Positions 54,267 through 63,002 of a stretch of DNA of 64,000 nucleotides are shown piece by piece. The notes beneath the pieces were generated by a model. It ran no database searches and had not been told where the DNA came from. It saw nothing but the letters and a program-made list of their open reading frames with translations. The stretch is from DATJHM01 sp035493895 (GTDB lineage: Bacteria; Chloroflexota; Ktedonobacteria; Ktedonobacterales; Ktedonobacteraceae), in assembly GCA_035493895.1 (NCBI GenBank), contig DATJHM010000162.1, positions 1-64,000 of the forward strand, in the 5' to 3' direction. Numbering within the stretch: position 1 is the first letter of the stretch; every line of letters begins with the position of its first letter. Both the position numbers and the translations under genes were made by a program.

Positions 54267-54305
54267 AGGAGCAGAACGCGAGATGCAGAGTAGCGTTCTG
54301 CTCCT
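54267..54305 (+). terminator. Terminator after the NAD(P)-binding gene
   Basis: Perfect 13-base arms 54267-54279 and 54293-54305 with a 13-base loop, followed by TCTCATT. Strong stem, weak T run. Confidence 0.7.
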
Positions 54306-54443
54306 TCTCATTATCTCAATACTACGGAAGGCACGTCTCTTTTTTATGGGACGTCTTGCAATCAATCCTGTAATAGAAATATTCTCGTAGCATTGCTTTA
54401 TAGAGTATAGTATTAAGAAGTAAATATCCAGGAGAACAAATTT

Positions 54444-54815
54444 ATGGAACCTGATCACTTCACTATACTGGGACACACCGTACGCGAAAGCAAAAAGCTC
54501 GAAGGGTTTTCGACACCAGCGGGCCTTTCTTCGGTAAACATGGTTTCCGACGAGGTCACGGCATGTTGTCCCATCACCAACCAGCGCGATTTTTATACGG
54601 TAAAAATCTTCTACGTTCCCGACGCATTCTGTCTGGAGAGTAAAAGCGTGAAGCTCTACCTCGCCAGTTTCACCAACGAAGGTATCTTCGCGGAAGCATT
54701 CGCCGTACAGATACGCAATGACGTGATCGAAGCAATTCATCCTCATAGCTGTCGCGTCGAAATCATCCAGAAGCCACGAGGTGGCATTACAATTACCGCA
54801 GTTGCGGGCGAATAA
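54444..54815 (+). CDS. queF: NADPH-dependent preQ0 reductase QueF
   Basis: A 123-residue short-type QueF, which reduces 7-cyano-7-deazaguanine to preQ1 in queuosine synthesis. The nucleophile Cys and the Asp seven residues later are in CCPITNQRDF. The family signature ESKSVKLYL is present, as is PRGGI near the end. The position that is His in the Bacillus enzyme (FHE) is Ala here (IFAEAF). AGGAG precedes the ATG. It is followed within 20 bases by a YhhQ-type queuosine-precursor transporter. No preQ1 riboswitch could be recognised upstream. Confidence 0.92.
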   Translation: MEPDHFTILGHTVRESKKLEGFSTPAGLSSVNMVSDEVTACCPITNQRDFYTVKIFYVPDAFCLESKSVKLYLASFTNEGIFAEAFAVQIRNDVIEAIHPHSCRVEIIQKPRGGITITAVAGE

Positions 54816-54832
54816 AACAAGAGGAGAGGTCA

Positions 54833-55540
54833 GTGAAATTCTCACCCTGGTTTCTGTTCATTGCGACCATTTTTACCACCTGCCTGATCACAGCCAATAT
54901 TATTGCAGTCAAAATTATTTTTATTGCAGGTTTTGCGTTACCGGCCGGAGTCGTTATTTTCCCGCTCAGCTATCTCTTTGGCGATGTCCTCACCGAGGTT
55001 TATGGGTTTGGCGCAGCACGTATCGTCATCTGGTCAGGTTTTCTCTGTAATCTGGTGGCCGTGCTTGCATTTATGATTGCGGGTGTGCTGCCAGCAGCGC
55101 CATACTGGCATGACCAGAGCGCTTACACAGCCATTTTAGGCTTCACCCCTCATCTCTTGCTAGCATCATTCATCTCGTTCTTATGCGGAGAATTTATGAA
55201 CTCTTTTGTGCTGGCAAAATTAAAGATCGCCACGAAAGGACGTTATCTCTGGCTACGCACTATTGGCTCAACTATTGTTGGCGAAGGAATTGATACCGTT
55301 ATTTTTGTCTCGATTGCATTTATCGGATCGCTACCAGCATCGGCCATCCTGACACTTATCCTCGCACAATGGGTCTTTAAAGTGCTCTACGAGGTGGTTG
55401 CTACACCGCTGACCTACTTCATCGTCGGATTCCTTAAAAGGAAAGAGCAACTGGATACCTACGACTATCATACAAATTTCAATCCCTTTCGTCTGTTCCT
55501 CACGCAGCCTGCAAAGGGACTTTCCCTCGGAGCCAAATAA
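54833..55540 (+). CDS. Queuosine precursor transporter (YhhQ/VUT family)
   Basis: A 235-residue membrane protein with about six helices. YhhQ-family features include FPLSYLFGDVLTEVYGFG near residue 40-58, SFISFLCGEFMNSFVLAKLK and LRTIGSTIVGEGIDTVIF. Members import preQ0 or preQ1. The start is GTG 54833 with AGGAGAGG just upstream. Coupled with queF, which supports the assigned role. A hairpin terminator follows. Confidence 0.92.
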   Translation: MKFSPWFLFIATIFTTCLITANIIAVKIIFIAGFALPAGVVIFPLSYLFGDVLTEVYGFGAARIVIWSGFLCNLVAVLAFMIAGVLPAAPYWHDQSAYTAILGFTPHLLLASFISFLCGEFMNSFVLAKLKIATKGRYLWLRTIGSTIVGEGIDTVIFVSIAFIGSLPASAILTLILAQWVFKVLYEVVATPLTYFIVGFLKRKEQLDTYDYHTNFNPFRLFLTQPAKGLSLGAK

Positions 55541-55583
55541 GCCGTAGCTCACACGGCATTTCTGGCTCTCTGCATAACTGAAG

Positions 55584-55623
55584 AGAGACTCACCGCCGTG
55601 CACAGGAAGGTTGATGAGTCTCT
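55584..55623 (+). terminator. Terminator after the queF-yhhQ pair
   Basis: AGAGACTCA (55584-55592) pairs with TGAGTCTCT (55615-55623) across a long loop, followed by TTCTTCT. Confidence 0.5.
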
Positions 55624-55647
55624 TTCTTCTGTACGCTTTTCTACTTC

Positions 55648-57999
55648 TTAACTATCGGCAAGTGGAGTATTTTCTTGAGGGCTAATACTACTATTTTCCG
55701 CAAAAAGTTGATGCTCTATGGCAAAGCGGGTTGCGGCCTGACGTGAGTTCACGCCAAGTTTGCGGTAAATAGTACGCAGGTGCGCGCTGACCGTGCGTGA
55801 GCTAAGCGTGAATTCTTTCGCCACCTGAGCATCAGAGTAACCAGCCGCAACCAGGCGTAATACATCCATTTCGCGCTGACTGAGTCCTGCTGGATACGAG
55901 GAGGGCGATGGTGCCTGTGTGGACTGCTCTTCCACCAGCAAACGAGCTTCCTCGCAAGCCTGATCTGTGGTAAGAGAGGCACCGGCAGACCAGCATTCCG
56001 CAAAGGCTGCTTCGCCAAGGTGAAGACGTAAAGGTAGCAACTCGCGCTCGCGCATCTCGTGTAGTCCGGGCGGCAACAGGATACCAATCATGGCACGCAG
56101 AGTATGTGTAATCGAAAAAAGACGTGTGGCGCATTCTCTCTCATCTCTGACTCTCGCGATCGTCGCCGCAGCTTCCAGTACAAGCACAGCACCCAATGGT
56201 TGCTTCAACTTTGTGACCAACGATAACGCCTCACGGCAGGCCTCGTTCGCTAACGTATCCTCTCCTGCCAGCGCTGCCACCCTGGCTTGAGTGCTGAGGT
56301 CATAGACCAGCATGCCATAATCTTGCAGCGAACTCCGAATCTCAATCACCTTCTGTAATAACGTTAGCGACTGCTGATACTTATGCTGAAGCAACTCCGA
56401 CAGTGCAATGGCAGCCAGACACGCAACAATCCCGTGTTGATTATCAATTTCCTGAAAGATATGTAACCCTTCAGAGCACAATCGGATCGACTCTTCACCG
56501 TCACCCAGATAAAAAGCATTCCACCCCAAAGAACACAGTGTCTCAGCCAGACCAGTCCTGTTATGCATCTCTTGCATATACGCTACTCGTGTTTCTAGAA
56601 GGGAGCGAATGCGCAGATACTCACCCTGGAAGCGAAGAATTTCAACGAGAGACTGTACAATTGGAGCCTGACGAGACGGCGAACCAGCAAAAGCGGCCAG
56701 CAAGGTCTCATACCAATGGTATCCCTCTTGCAGATGACTCTGTATGACCCAAAAATGTTCCAGAGCACAGGCTATCCTGCTCGTTATCTCTAAAGCGCCA
56801 GCGGCATACGAACGCTCCAGGGCCATATGCAGGTTCTCAGTTTCGTTCTCCAGACAGATAAGCCAATCGTGCTGTTGAGCGCCACGGAGATGCGCAGCCG
56901 CCTCCTCTGCAAAGTGCAAATACCAGGTCCAATACCGCTCTTCAAGTGATGTAGCCTCTTCTGAACACTGATAGTGTTGTTGGGCATAGAGCTGCACGGT
57001 TTCAAGCAGATGATAGCGTACCAGACCATCCGCACATTCAGCGACCACGAGCGACTTATTCACAAGATTCGTCAGAATCTCCAGGGCATCATACGGTCCA
57101 GTCTTCTCATCCAGGCAGATATTCTCCAGAGCATCCAGGGTCCAGCTCCCGGGAAAAATAGCGAGACGTTCAAAAACAACTTGCTCGGGGACAGAAAGAA
57201 GAGCGTAGCTCCAGTCAAGCGTGGCCTGAAGCGTCTGGTGGCGCGTCGGAGCAATCCGACTGCCCTGCTTGAGCACCTGAAAACGTTCGCTCAAGCGAGC
57301 TGCCAGTTGCTCTACCGAGAACATCGTCAGGCGCGCGGCCGCCAGTTCCAGAGCAAGGGGCAATCCATCCAGGCTGGCACAGATCTGAGCCACGGCCAGA
57401 CTATTCTGCGGCGTGATCGCAAATTGCGGATTGACGGCAGAAGCACGATCAAGCCACAACTGCACCGACTCGTAGGAAAGGAGTTGCTCCGGCTCGAAAC
57501 GCGTAGTCGGAGAGACAATAGGAGAGGATAAAGGTGACAGACGCCAGAGAACTTCTCCCGTAATACCTAATTGCTCGCGACTCGTCGTGAACAGCGTCAC
57601 ATGAGCACAGGTAGCCAGCAGGGAAGCAACCAGTTCAGCGCAGGCTTCGAGGAGATGCTCGCAATTATCCAGCAACAGCAAAACATGCTTCGTACGAAAT
57701 TGTTCGATCAAGATAGCCAGTGGCGAAAGTTCCCCATGCTCACGCAGACCGCAGGTTCTCATAATAACCTGAGGAAGCAGCGCAGGATCAGAGAGAGAGG
57801 CCAGTTCGATACACCAGATACCATCAGGAAATAGATCCTCCAATGCAGCAGCTACCTGCAATGCAAGGCGTGTTTTTCCGATCCCGCCTATACCGAGCAG
57901 CGTCACAAGGCGTTTTGAGTGCAGGAGTTGCCCGACAGCACTCAAATCCTCTTCACGACCGACAAATGTCGTCAAATGACAGGGTAAATTTGTTCTCAT
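55648..57999 (-). CDS. STAND-type LuxR-family regulator
   Basis: A 783-residue regulator. The N-terminus has the typical LTTFVGREEDL entry, Walker A GIGGIGKTRLAL near 38 and Walker B HVLLLLDNCEHLL near 115. A helical TPR-like middle follows. The last 65 residues are a LuxR helix-turn-helix (LSQREMDVLRLVAAGYSDAQ, then SSRTVSAHLRTIYRKLGV). It should be an ATP-dependent transcription activator with an unknown inducer. ATG 57999 matches the usual family start; a longer form to 58119 is open but its extra residues look non-native. It is divergent from the Nramp gene. Confidence 0.9.
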   Translation of the reverse strand: MRTNLPCHLTTFVGREEDLSAVGQLLHSKRLVTLLGIGGIGKTRLALQVAAALEDLFPDGIWCIELASLSDPALLPQVIMRTCGLREHGELSPLAILIEQFRTKHVLLLLDNCEHLLEACAELVASLLATCAHVTLFTTSREQLGITGEVLWRLSPLSSPIVSPTTRFEPEQLLSYESVQLWLDRASAVNPQFAITPQNSLAVAQICASLDGLPLALELAAARLTMFSVEQLAARLSERFQVLKQGSRIAPTRHQTLQATLDWSYALLSVPEQVVFERLAIFPGSWTLDALENICLDEKTGPYDALEILTNLVNKSLVVAECADGLVRYHLLETVQLYAQQHYQCSEEATSLEERYWTWYLHFAEEAAAHLRGAQQHDWLICLENETENLHMALERSYAAGALEITSRIACALEHFWVIQSHLQEGYHWYETLLAAFAGSPSRQAPIVQSLVEILRFQGEYLRIRSLLETRVAYMQEMHNRTGLAETLCSLGWNAFYLGDGEESIRLCSEGLHIFQEIDNQHGIVACLAAIALSELLQHKYQQSLTLLQKVIEIRSSLQDYGMLVYDLSTQARVAALAGEDTLANEACREALSLVTKLKQPLGAVLVLEAAATIARVRDERECATRLFSITHTLRAMIGILLPPGLHEMRERELLPLRLHLGEAAFAECWSAGASLTTDQACEEARLLVEEQSTQAPSPSSYPAGLSQREMDVLRLVAAGYSDAQVAKEFTLSSRTVSAHLRTIYRKLGVNSRQAATRFAIEHQLFAENSSISPQENTPLADS

Positions 58000-58417
58000 A
58001 TGTTCATAGTTTCTGCTAGAGATTTTCCCGATGAGCAATTTCTGTGGAATAGAATAGCCAACATTTATTATAGTATATCTACTGCATGTTACAAGTAAAC
58101 ATGGCTTTATGTAAAACATAAGTTTCTCGAAGATTCCTTAAAAATGGTAAATGCTTCCTCTCTTAAATTTCTCGTAAATTTCTCGTTCCGCCCCTCTTGA
58201 CAAATTGTTTTATTTTGTGGTAATTACTATTTTATAGTGCTAAAATTTTATATTTAGCATACAGAAATTGGGATTTTGCTCTATCAAGCAAGCTCCGTAT
58301 TCTGCTCATACATACCATTAATTATCGAAGCCCCTCTTAGAAAGGGCATGTACATGGCAAGATGTATCGCCATGTGCACAAAACATCTTTTTTCTCAGCA
58401 ACGTCAGGAGAAGAGGC
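58000..58417. other. AT-rich divergent intergenic region with a candidate promoter and operator
   Basis: No gene is supported. TTGACA (58197-58202) with TAATTA 18 bases later could be the Nramp promoter. The inverted repeat TGCTAAA-8-TTTAGCA (58238-58259) lies just after it and could bind a metal-sensing repressor. An 11-base tandem repeat TAAATTTCTCG occurs twice at 58164-58185. Confidence 0.45.
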
Positions 58418-59773
58418 ATGAGAACGTATCCACCCCTTCCCTCCTCATCGGATGGATCTGATGGCGTAGCCCTTACAGGCCGCGCTGAAGGAACAGGGAC
58501 ACGAGCCGCGGCGCATCAGGCTCTGAGTGGGCACAAGAAGGGGCTACTCGCAATTCTTCCATTTCTGGGCCCTGCTTTTATCGCCAGTGTGGCCTATATT
58601 GACCCGGGTAATTTTGCCACAAACATCCAGGGGGGCAGCACCTTTGGCTATAACTTGCTCTGGGTAATCGCCCTGGCAAATCTGATGGCGATGCTGCTGC
58701 AAACCATGTCCGCCAAGCTTGGCCTGGCAACGGGGCATAATCTGGCAGAGATGTCCCGGCTCCACTTTCGCAAGCCGGTAGTATATGCCATGTGGATTGC
58801 CTGTGAGATCATGGCAATGTCCACTGATCTTGCCGAATTTCTCGGAGCCAGTATCGCCTTCAACCTCTTGTTTGGCATCCCCCTACTTTATGCCACACTC
58901 ATCACGGGAGTCATCACCTGTCTCATCTTGACGCTCGAGCGCCGTGGATTTCGTCCGTTAGAGGCCGTGATCATTGCGATGGTAGGAGTGATCGCCCTGT
59001 GTTACATACTCGAAACAGTTTTCTCGCATCCGAACTGGGGACAGGTAGGCTATCACACCGTTGTGCCCTGGTTGGGAGGGACACAGAGCGTGCTCTTCGC
59101 AGTAGGCATCATCGGGGCCACAGTGATGCCACACGTGATTTACCTGCACTCATCCCTGATGCAGCGACGAATTATCCCACGTAGCGAGCAGGAAGCACGG
59201 CGCATCTTCCGCTGGAGCATTCCAGATGTGGTGATTGCCATGGGCCTGGCAGGGCTGGTCAATATGGCGATGCTGTATATGGCCGCGGCAACGTTCCATG
59301 CTCACGGTCTGGGGGATGTATCCGACATTACCACCGCTTACCAGACCCTGACGCCCTTGCTTGGAGGAGCCGCCAGCATCATCTTTGCAGTTTCATTACT
59401 GGCTTCGGGCCTCTCCAGTTCAACCGTTGGCACCATGGCTGGTCAGGTCATCATGCAAGGATTTGTGGGTTTCACCATTCCCATCTGGGTCAGACGTCTG
59501 ATCACGATGATTCCAGCCGTAATCGTCGCTGCGATCGGCTTGAATCCGACAGACACCCTGGTAATCAGTCAGGTCGTATTGAGCTTCGTGCTCCCCTTGC
59601 CAGTAATCACGCTGATTATGTTTACGCGTCGACAAGACATTATGGGGACACTGATGAATAAAGCGATCACCACATGGGCAGCAATCGCCTGTAGCGTGCT
59701 CATTCTCAGCCTCAATATCTGGTTGCTCTACTCCACTTTTGCGCCACACTTAGGATGGTGGCAGCCTGGTTAG
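58418..59773 (+). CDS. mntH: Nramp-family divalent metal transporter
   Basis: A 451-residue proton-coupled metal importer, probably for manganese or iron. The metal-binding motif DPGNFATNIQGG is in the first helix, and MPHVIYLHSSL in helix 6. About eleven hydrophobic helices are present, after a 45-residue hydrophilic N-terminus. AGGAGAAGAGG precedes the ATG. No Mn riboswitch was recognised upstream, but an inverted repeat at 58238-58259 may be an operator. A strong bidirectional terminator follows. The gene symbol is by family. Confidence 0.92.
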   Translation: MRTYPPLPSSSDGSDGVALTGRAEGTGTRAAAHQALSGHKKGLLAILPFLGPAFIASVAYIDPGNFATNIQGGSTFGYNLLWVIALANLMAMLLQTMSAKLGLATGHNLAEMSRLHFRKPVVYAMWIACEIMAMSTDLAEFLGASIAFNLLFGIPLLYATLITGVITCLILTLERRGFRPLEAVIIAMVGVIALCYILETVFSHPNWGQVGYHTVVPWLGGTQSVLFAVGIIGATVMPHVIYLHSSLMQRRIIPRSEQEARRIFRWSIPDVVIAMGLAGLVNMAMLYMAAATFHAHGLGDVSDITTAYQTLTPLLGGAASIIFAVSLLASGLSSSTVGTMAGQVIMQGFVGFTIPIWVRRLITMIPAVIVAAIGLNPTDTLVISQVVLSFVLPLPVITLIMFTRRQDIMGTLMNKAITTWAAIACSVLILSLNIWLLYSTFAPHLGWWQPG

Positions 59774-59786
59774 TGTGAAATAGACG

Positions 59787-59824
59787 AAGGCAACCGCACG
59801 AAGGTCATTTCGTGCGGTTGCCTT
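59787..59824. terminator. Bidirectional terminator between Nramp and P450 genes
   Basis: Perfect 16-base arms (59787-59802 and 59809-59824) with a six-base loop and a T run on the plus strand. It lies between convergent genes. Confidence 0.88.
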
Positions 59825-59854
59825 TTTTCTTTATTATGAGCGATAGCGCTATGT

Positions 59855-61225
59855 TCATTTTCCGGATACAGCGACTACCTCATGCACACGTGTATTTGGC
59901 TCAAGCTGCATGAGCATGCCATATTTGGGACGCAGAGTCACCAGAGGCTGGAAGACCACACGCGCATTGGGAGACAGACGAGGCACATACCGCTGTAAGA
60001 TCGTGGCAAGCAGCAATCTGGTCTCTAGTTGAGCAAAAGGCATACCGATACAAATGCGTGACCCCATGCCAAAGGGGAAATAGGCCCCCTGCGGCACCTT
60101 CTCTCCGTTCGCTGGATCCCAGCGCTCAGGTCGGAAGTTCTCCGGGTCCTTCCAGACATCGGGCAGATTATGCAAAACCCACTGACTGAGCACGAAAACG
60201 GTCCCGGCAGGGAAATGATAGCCATCCATCTCAAAATCCTCAATAGCCTGCCGTCCCTGCCTCCATGCGGGTGGATAGAAGCGCCACACCTCGTTGATGA
60301 CCCATTCCAGATACGGCAGATTGCGCAAATCATCCAGAGTGGGAGTACGCCCATGCAGGACCGTCTCCAGTTCCGTCAACAGCTTCTCCTGTACCTGTGG
60401 ATGTTGAGAAAGGAGGTAGAAAGTCCAGGCCAGCGTATTCTGCGCCGTCTCATGTCCGGCAGCGACAAAGGTCAGGATGTGGTCATGCACCTGTTTGTCC
60501 GTCATGCCACCCTCTGCTTTCTGGGCAGCGAGGAGCATAGAGAGTACATCACCTGTATCCTCCCCACCCTCCTGGCGTTGCTTGATAAGACCGTAGACAA
60601 ACTCGTCGAGGGTGCGCACGCCCTCTGCGATTTGCGCCTCTGTCCTCGGACGTTTCAATCTCCCCTGAGCCATCGCAGGATTCTTATTTCCATTAATCAC
60701 AAGGTCAAACGCATGGCCAAGTTTCTGTGTCAGTTCCAGCGAATCGACATTAAACAATGTCTTCGTGATAATGCGCAGAGTCACCTTCTGCATCTCACTG
60801 GCAATGTTCACCGTGGCCCCCGGCTGCCAGCTCGCTAGCATCTCCTCAACGAGTTGTGTCATCACCGCACCATAGCTATCTACGCGATGTTTATGAAAAG
60901 CTGGTTGCACCAATTTGCGCTGCTGACGATGCTCATCGCCATCAATAGTCAGCAACCCATCACCGAGAAAAAGCTTGATACCGGTATTATTAGCCGCAGC
61001 CGGTTTGCAAAAATTGCGCGCATTTTCCGTGAGAATGTAACGGATATGCTCGGGACGGAAGACCAGCACAATTGGCCGTTTCCCAATATACACTGTAGCC
61101 ATGCGCCCATACTTACGTTCTAAGGAACGAAAAAACTTCAGCGGCTGGCGCTGAAATGGTAGCAAGTTGCCAATGATCGGCAATCCTCCTGGACCAGGAG
61201 GAAGTGAAGCTTTTGTGGTCGTCAT
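59855..61225 (-). CDS. Cytochrome P450
   Basis: A 456-residue soluble P450. The I-helix oxygen motif is AAGHETAQNTLAW near residue 250, the K-helix ExxR is EVWRF near 315, and the haem-Cys loop is FGMGSRICIG near 395. The Pro-rich start LPPGPGGLPIIGN is typical of class II/CYP102-like and related enzymes. Redox partners are not adjacent and the substrate is unknown. It follows the TetR gene by 80 bases on the same strand, so it may be controlled by that regulator. Confidence 0.93.
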   Translation of the reverse strand: MTTTKASLPPGPGGLPIIGNLLPFQRQPLKFFRSLERKYGRMATVYIGKRPIVLVFRPEHIRYILTENARNFCKPAAANNTGIKLFLGDGLLTIDGDEHRQQRKLVQPAFHKHRVDSYGAVMTQLVEEMLASWQPGATVNIASEMQKVTLRIITKTLFNVDSLELTQKLGHAFDLVINGNKNPAMAQGRLKRPRTEAQIAEGVRTLDEFVYGLIKQRQEGGEDTGDVLSMLLAAQKAEGGMTDKQVHDHILTFVAAGHETAQNTLAWTFYLLSQHPQVQEKLLTELETVLHGRTPTLDDLRNLPYLEWVINEVWRFYPPAWRQGRQAIEDFEMDGYHFPAGTVFVLSQWVLHNLPDVWKDPENFRPERWDPANGEKVPQGAYFPFGMGSRICIGMPFAQLETRLLLATILQRYVPRLSPNARVVFQPLVTLRPKYGMLMQLEPNTRVHEVVAVSGK

Positions 61226-61268
61226 TTGCTCGATTCCATTCTTTATTGATTGCTCACGTGAACGTGAT

Positions 61269-61284
61269 AGACAGACAGACAGAC
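61269..61284. repeat. AGAC tetranucleotide repeat
   Basis: Four AGAC units in a row lie between the TetR and P450 genes, about 45 bases before the P450 start. Length variation here could change spacing of any local signal. Confidence 0.7.
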
Positions 61285-61305
61285 AAAACAGCGCAGGCTA
61301 CTACC

Positions 61306-61911
61306 CTATAATGGCTCACCTGGATGCGAAGCTGCTTCGGGGAGAAGCGCATTCGCAAGCCATTCGACAAACATCTCTTCATAACGAGGAAGCTCATTCT
61401 CTTCAGATAACACATAGGTCTCGAAGATCCAGCGTTGAAAGCCAATCAGGATCTCGACGAGAATCGTCGGATCATAGCGACGAATGTATCCCCGTTCCAT
61501 GCGTTGCGCCAGCGCCTGCTGGATTTCATAAAAAAAAGGGCCACGGGTCTGCTCACCACGCCTGACACCTACGCTGCGCAGGCCCACATCCAGCAGAAAA
61601 CACCTGACCAGATCGCTATTACGCTCCGCAAGTGAAAGCACGATCCGCACAAAACGCCGTATATCATCTTTATCTTCGAGCTCCTTGAGGACTGGCAAAA
61701 TCGCCCTGGCCACTTCAATGTAAATGCCACGCGCCATCTCCTGCACCATCTCTTCTTTAGAAGCAAAGTAGAGATACAGTGTGCTCACTACCACCCCGGC
61801 GCGCTTTGCGATATCGGAGAGACGGGCCTCGCTATAGCCCGACGCTAAAAAGACTTCTCTGGCTGCGCGTAATATGTCTTCTCGCCGATTTGGATCAGCC
61901 AACCGTGCCAT
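61306..61911 (-). CDS. TetR-family transcriptional regulator
   Basis: A 201-residue TetR protein. The N-terminal helix-turn-helix reads ILRAAREVFLASGYSEARLS, then IAKRAGVVVSTLYLYFASKE. The ligand-binding half is unassigned. A consensus promoter and an AT-rich inverted repeat lie just upstream of its start, suggesting self-repression. The P450 gene follows on the same strand and is the likely target. Confidence 0.92.
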   Translation of the reverse strand: MARLADPNRREDILRAAREVFLASGYSEARLSDIAKRAGVVVSTLYLYFASKEEMVQEMARGIYIEVARAILPVLKELEDKDDIRRFVRIVLSLAERNSDLVRCFLLDVGLRSVGVRRGEQTRGPFFYEIQQALAQRMERGYIRRYDPTILVEILIGFQRWIFETYVLSEENELPRYEEMFVEWLANALLPEAASHPGEPL

Positions 61912-61944
61912 CCTATTTTCCCTCTTTGACCTTCCCTCTAAACA

Positions 61945-61975
61945 TGATTAATAAAAAAAGTTTTTTCATTAATTC
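61945..61975. promoter_or_regulatory. Candidate TetR operator
   Basis: An AT-rich inverted repeat, ATTAAT-A-AAAAAA and TTTTTT-C-ATTAAT, sits immediately downstream of the -10 box of the TetR promoter. Confidence 0.4.
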
Positions 61976-61977
61976 AA

Positions 61978-62006
61978 ACTATACGTAAAACGAAGGATCT
62001 TGTCAA
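61978..62006 (-). promoter_or_regulatory. Promoter of the TetR-P450 operon
   Basis: On the minus strand TTGACA (62006-62001) and TATAGT (61983-61978) are 17 bases apart, close to the housekeeping consensus, about 65 bases before the TetR start. Confidence 0.75.
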
Positions 62007-62090
62007 GGGTTTTGAGTTTTACAAAGCAGAGATTTATCATTCTGGTACGCTAAAAAGAGGAGCCGTGCTTATGTAGCAGAAAGTAGATCT

Positions 62091-62867
62091 ATGCAGCTAT
62101 CGGTGATCACACCTACGTATAATCGAGGTGAGGCCCCGTTTCTACGCGAAGTCTGCGAATCTATCGCGCAGGCTAAAGATTACCATCATCTGACGCTAGA
62201 GCATCTCATCGTGAATGATGGCTCAAACGATCGGACAGAGCAGGAAATTCGTGCGCTTCAACGGCGCTTTCCCCATATTCGCTATCTGAAAAATCCTACC
62301 AATCGAGGCATTGCGTTCTCCAAGAATCATGCCCTGGCCGAGGCGCGAGGCGACCTGATTATAGAAATTGATGATGATGATCTGGTCCCGTTCTATGCGC
62401 TGGGTCTCCGCGTACAACTCCTCTTACAAAGTGACCACGCCTGGCTCTGTGGCAATGCTCTGACCATCAACGAAACTCGCCAGCTCCAATTTCATGATAA
62501 TTTGCTGGGACGCTACATCCCTGATCAATGGGAGTGCTTTCGCGCTTTTTATGAAGGGCGGCACTTTGCTTTCTCCGGTACGCGCATCTATTATAAAGAA
62601 GCTCTTGAGCACATTCACGGCTGGAACGAGCAGATTCATTCGCTCTGCGAAGATTTCGACCTCTGGCTACGCATGACTTATTATTGCGGAGTGCCAGCGT
62701 TCAGCGAGATTCCCCTGATCTATTGGCGACAAAAAGAGAACAGCCTGGGCATTGACGCGGTACGCTCGGGAACGTATCTCTCCAAGCTGCACGAGATCAA
62801 AGAGTGGTACAAAGATTGGTATGAAGAGGCATTGCAACATCAGGAGATAGTAGCAGTTAAGGCGTAA
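62091..62867 (+). CDS. Family 2 glycosyltransferase
   Basis: A 258-residue GT-A enzyme. It begins LSVITPTYNRG, has VNDGSNDRTEQ near 43 and the metal motif IEIDDDDLVP near 94. The later region includes CEDFDLWLRMTYY, matching the ED motif. It would transfer a sugar from a nucleotide donor to a surface polymer or lipid. It is isolated, with no neighbouring polysaccharide genes in the window. No strong ribosome site precedes the ATG. Confidence 0.88.
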   Translation: MQLSVITPTYNRGEAPFLREVCESIAQAKDYHHLTLEHLIVNDGSNDRTEQEIRALQRRFPHIRYLKNPTNRGIAFSKNHALAEARGDLIIEIDDDDLVPFYALGLRVQLLLQSDHAWLCGNALTINETRQLQFHDNLLGRYIPDQWECFRAFYEGRHFAFSGTRIYYKEALEHIHGWNEQIHSLCEDFDLWLRMTYYCGVPAFSEIPLIYWRQKENSLGIDAVRSGTYLSKLHEIKEWYKDWYEEALQHQEIVAVKA

Positions 62868-63002
62868 GAGAAATAATCCTCTGCCCCCTGGAGACGTATC
62901 ACATACAACCTCACAGGGCAACCGGAGTGGTTGCCGCTGAGGCTGCGTCTTCACGAAGATCTTTGCCAATCCTGATTATATAGATTATGAATAACCTGAT
63001 CA

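Noticed and set aside
54306..54443. PreQ1 riboswitch upstream of queF
   Set aside because: Looked for the short stem and A-rich tail of preQ1-I but found no convincing match.
54258..54845. Long minus-strand frame opposite queF
   Set aside because: The plus strand encodes a clear QueF with signature motifs and a good ribosome site; the opposite frame is its shadow.
58260..58417. Mn-sensing (yybP-ykoY) riboswitch before the Nramp gene
   Set aside because: The conserved bulges and stems of that class could not be recognised.
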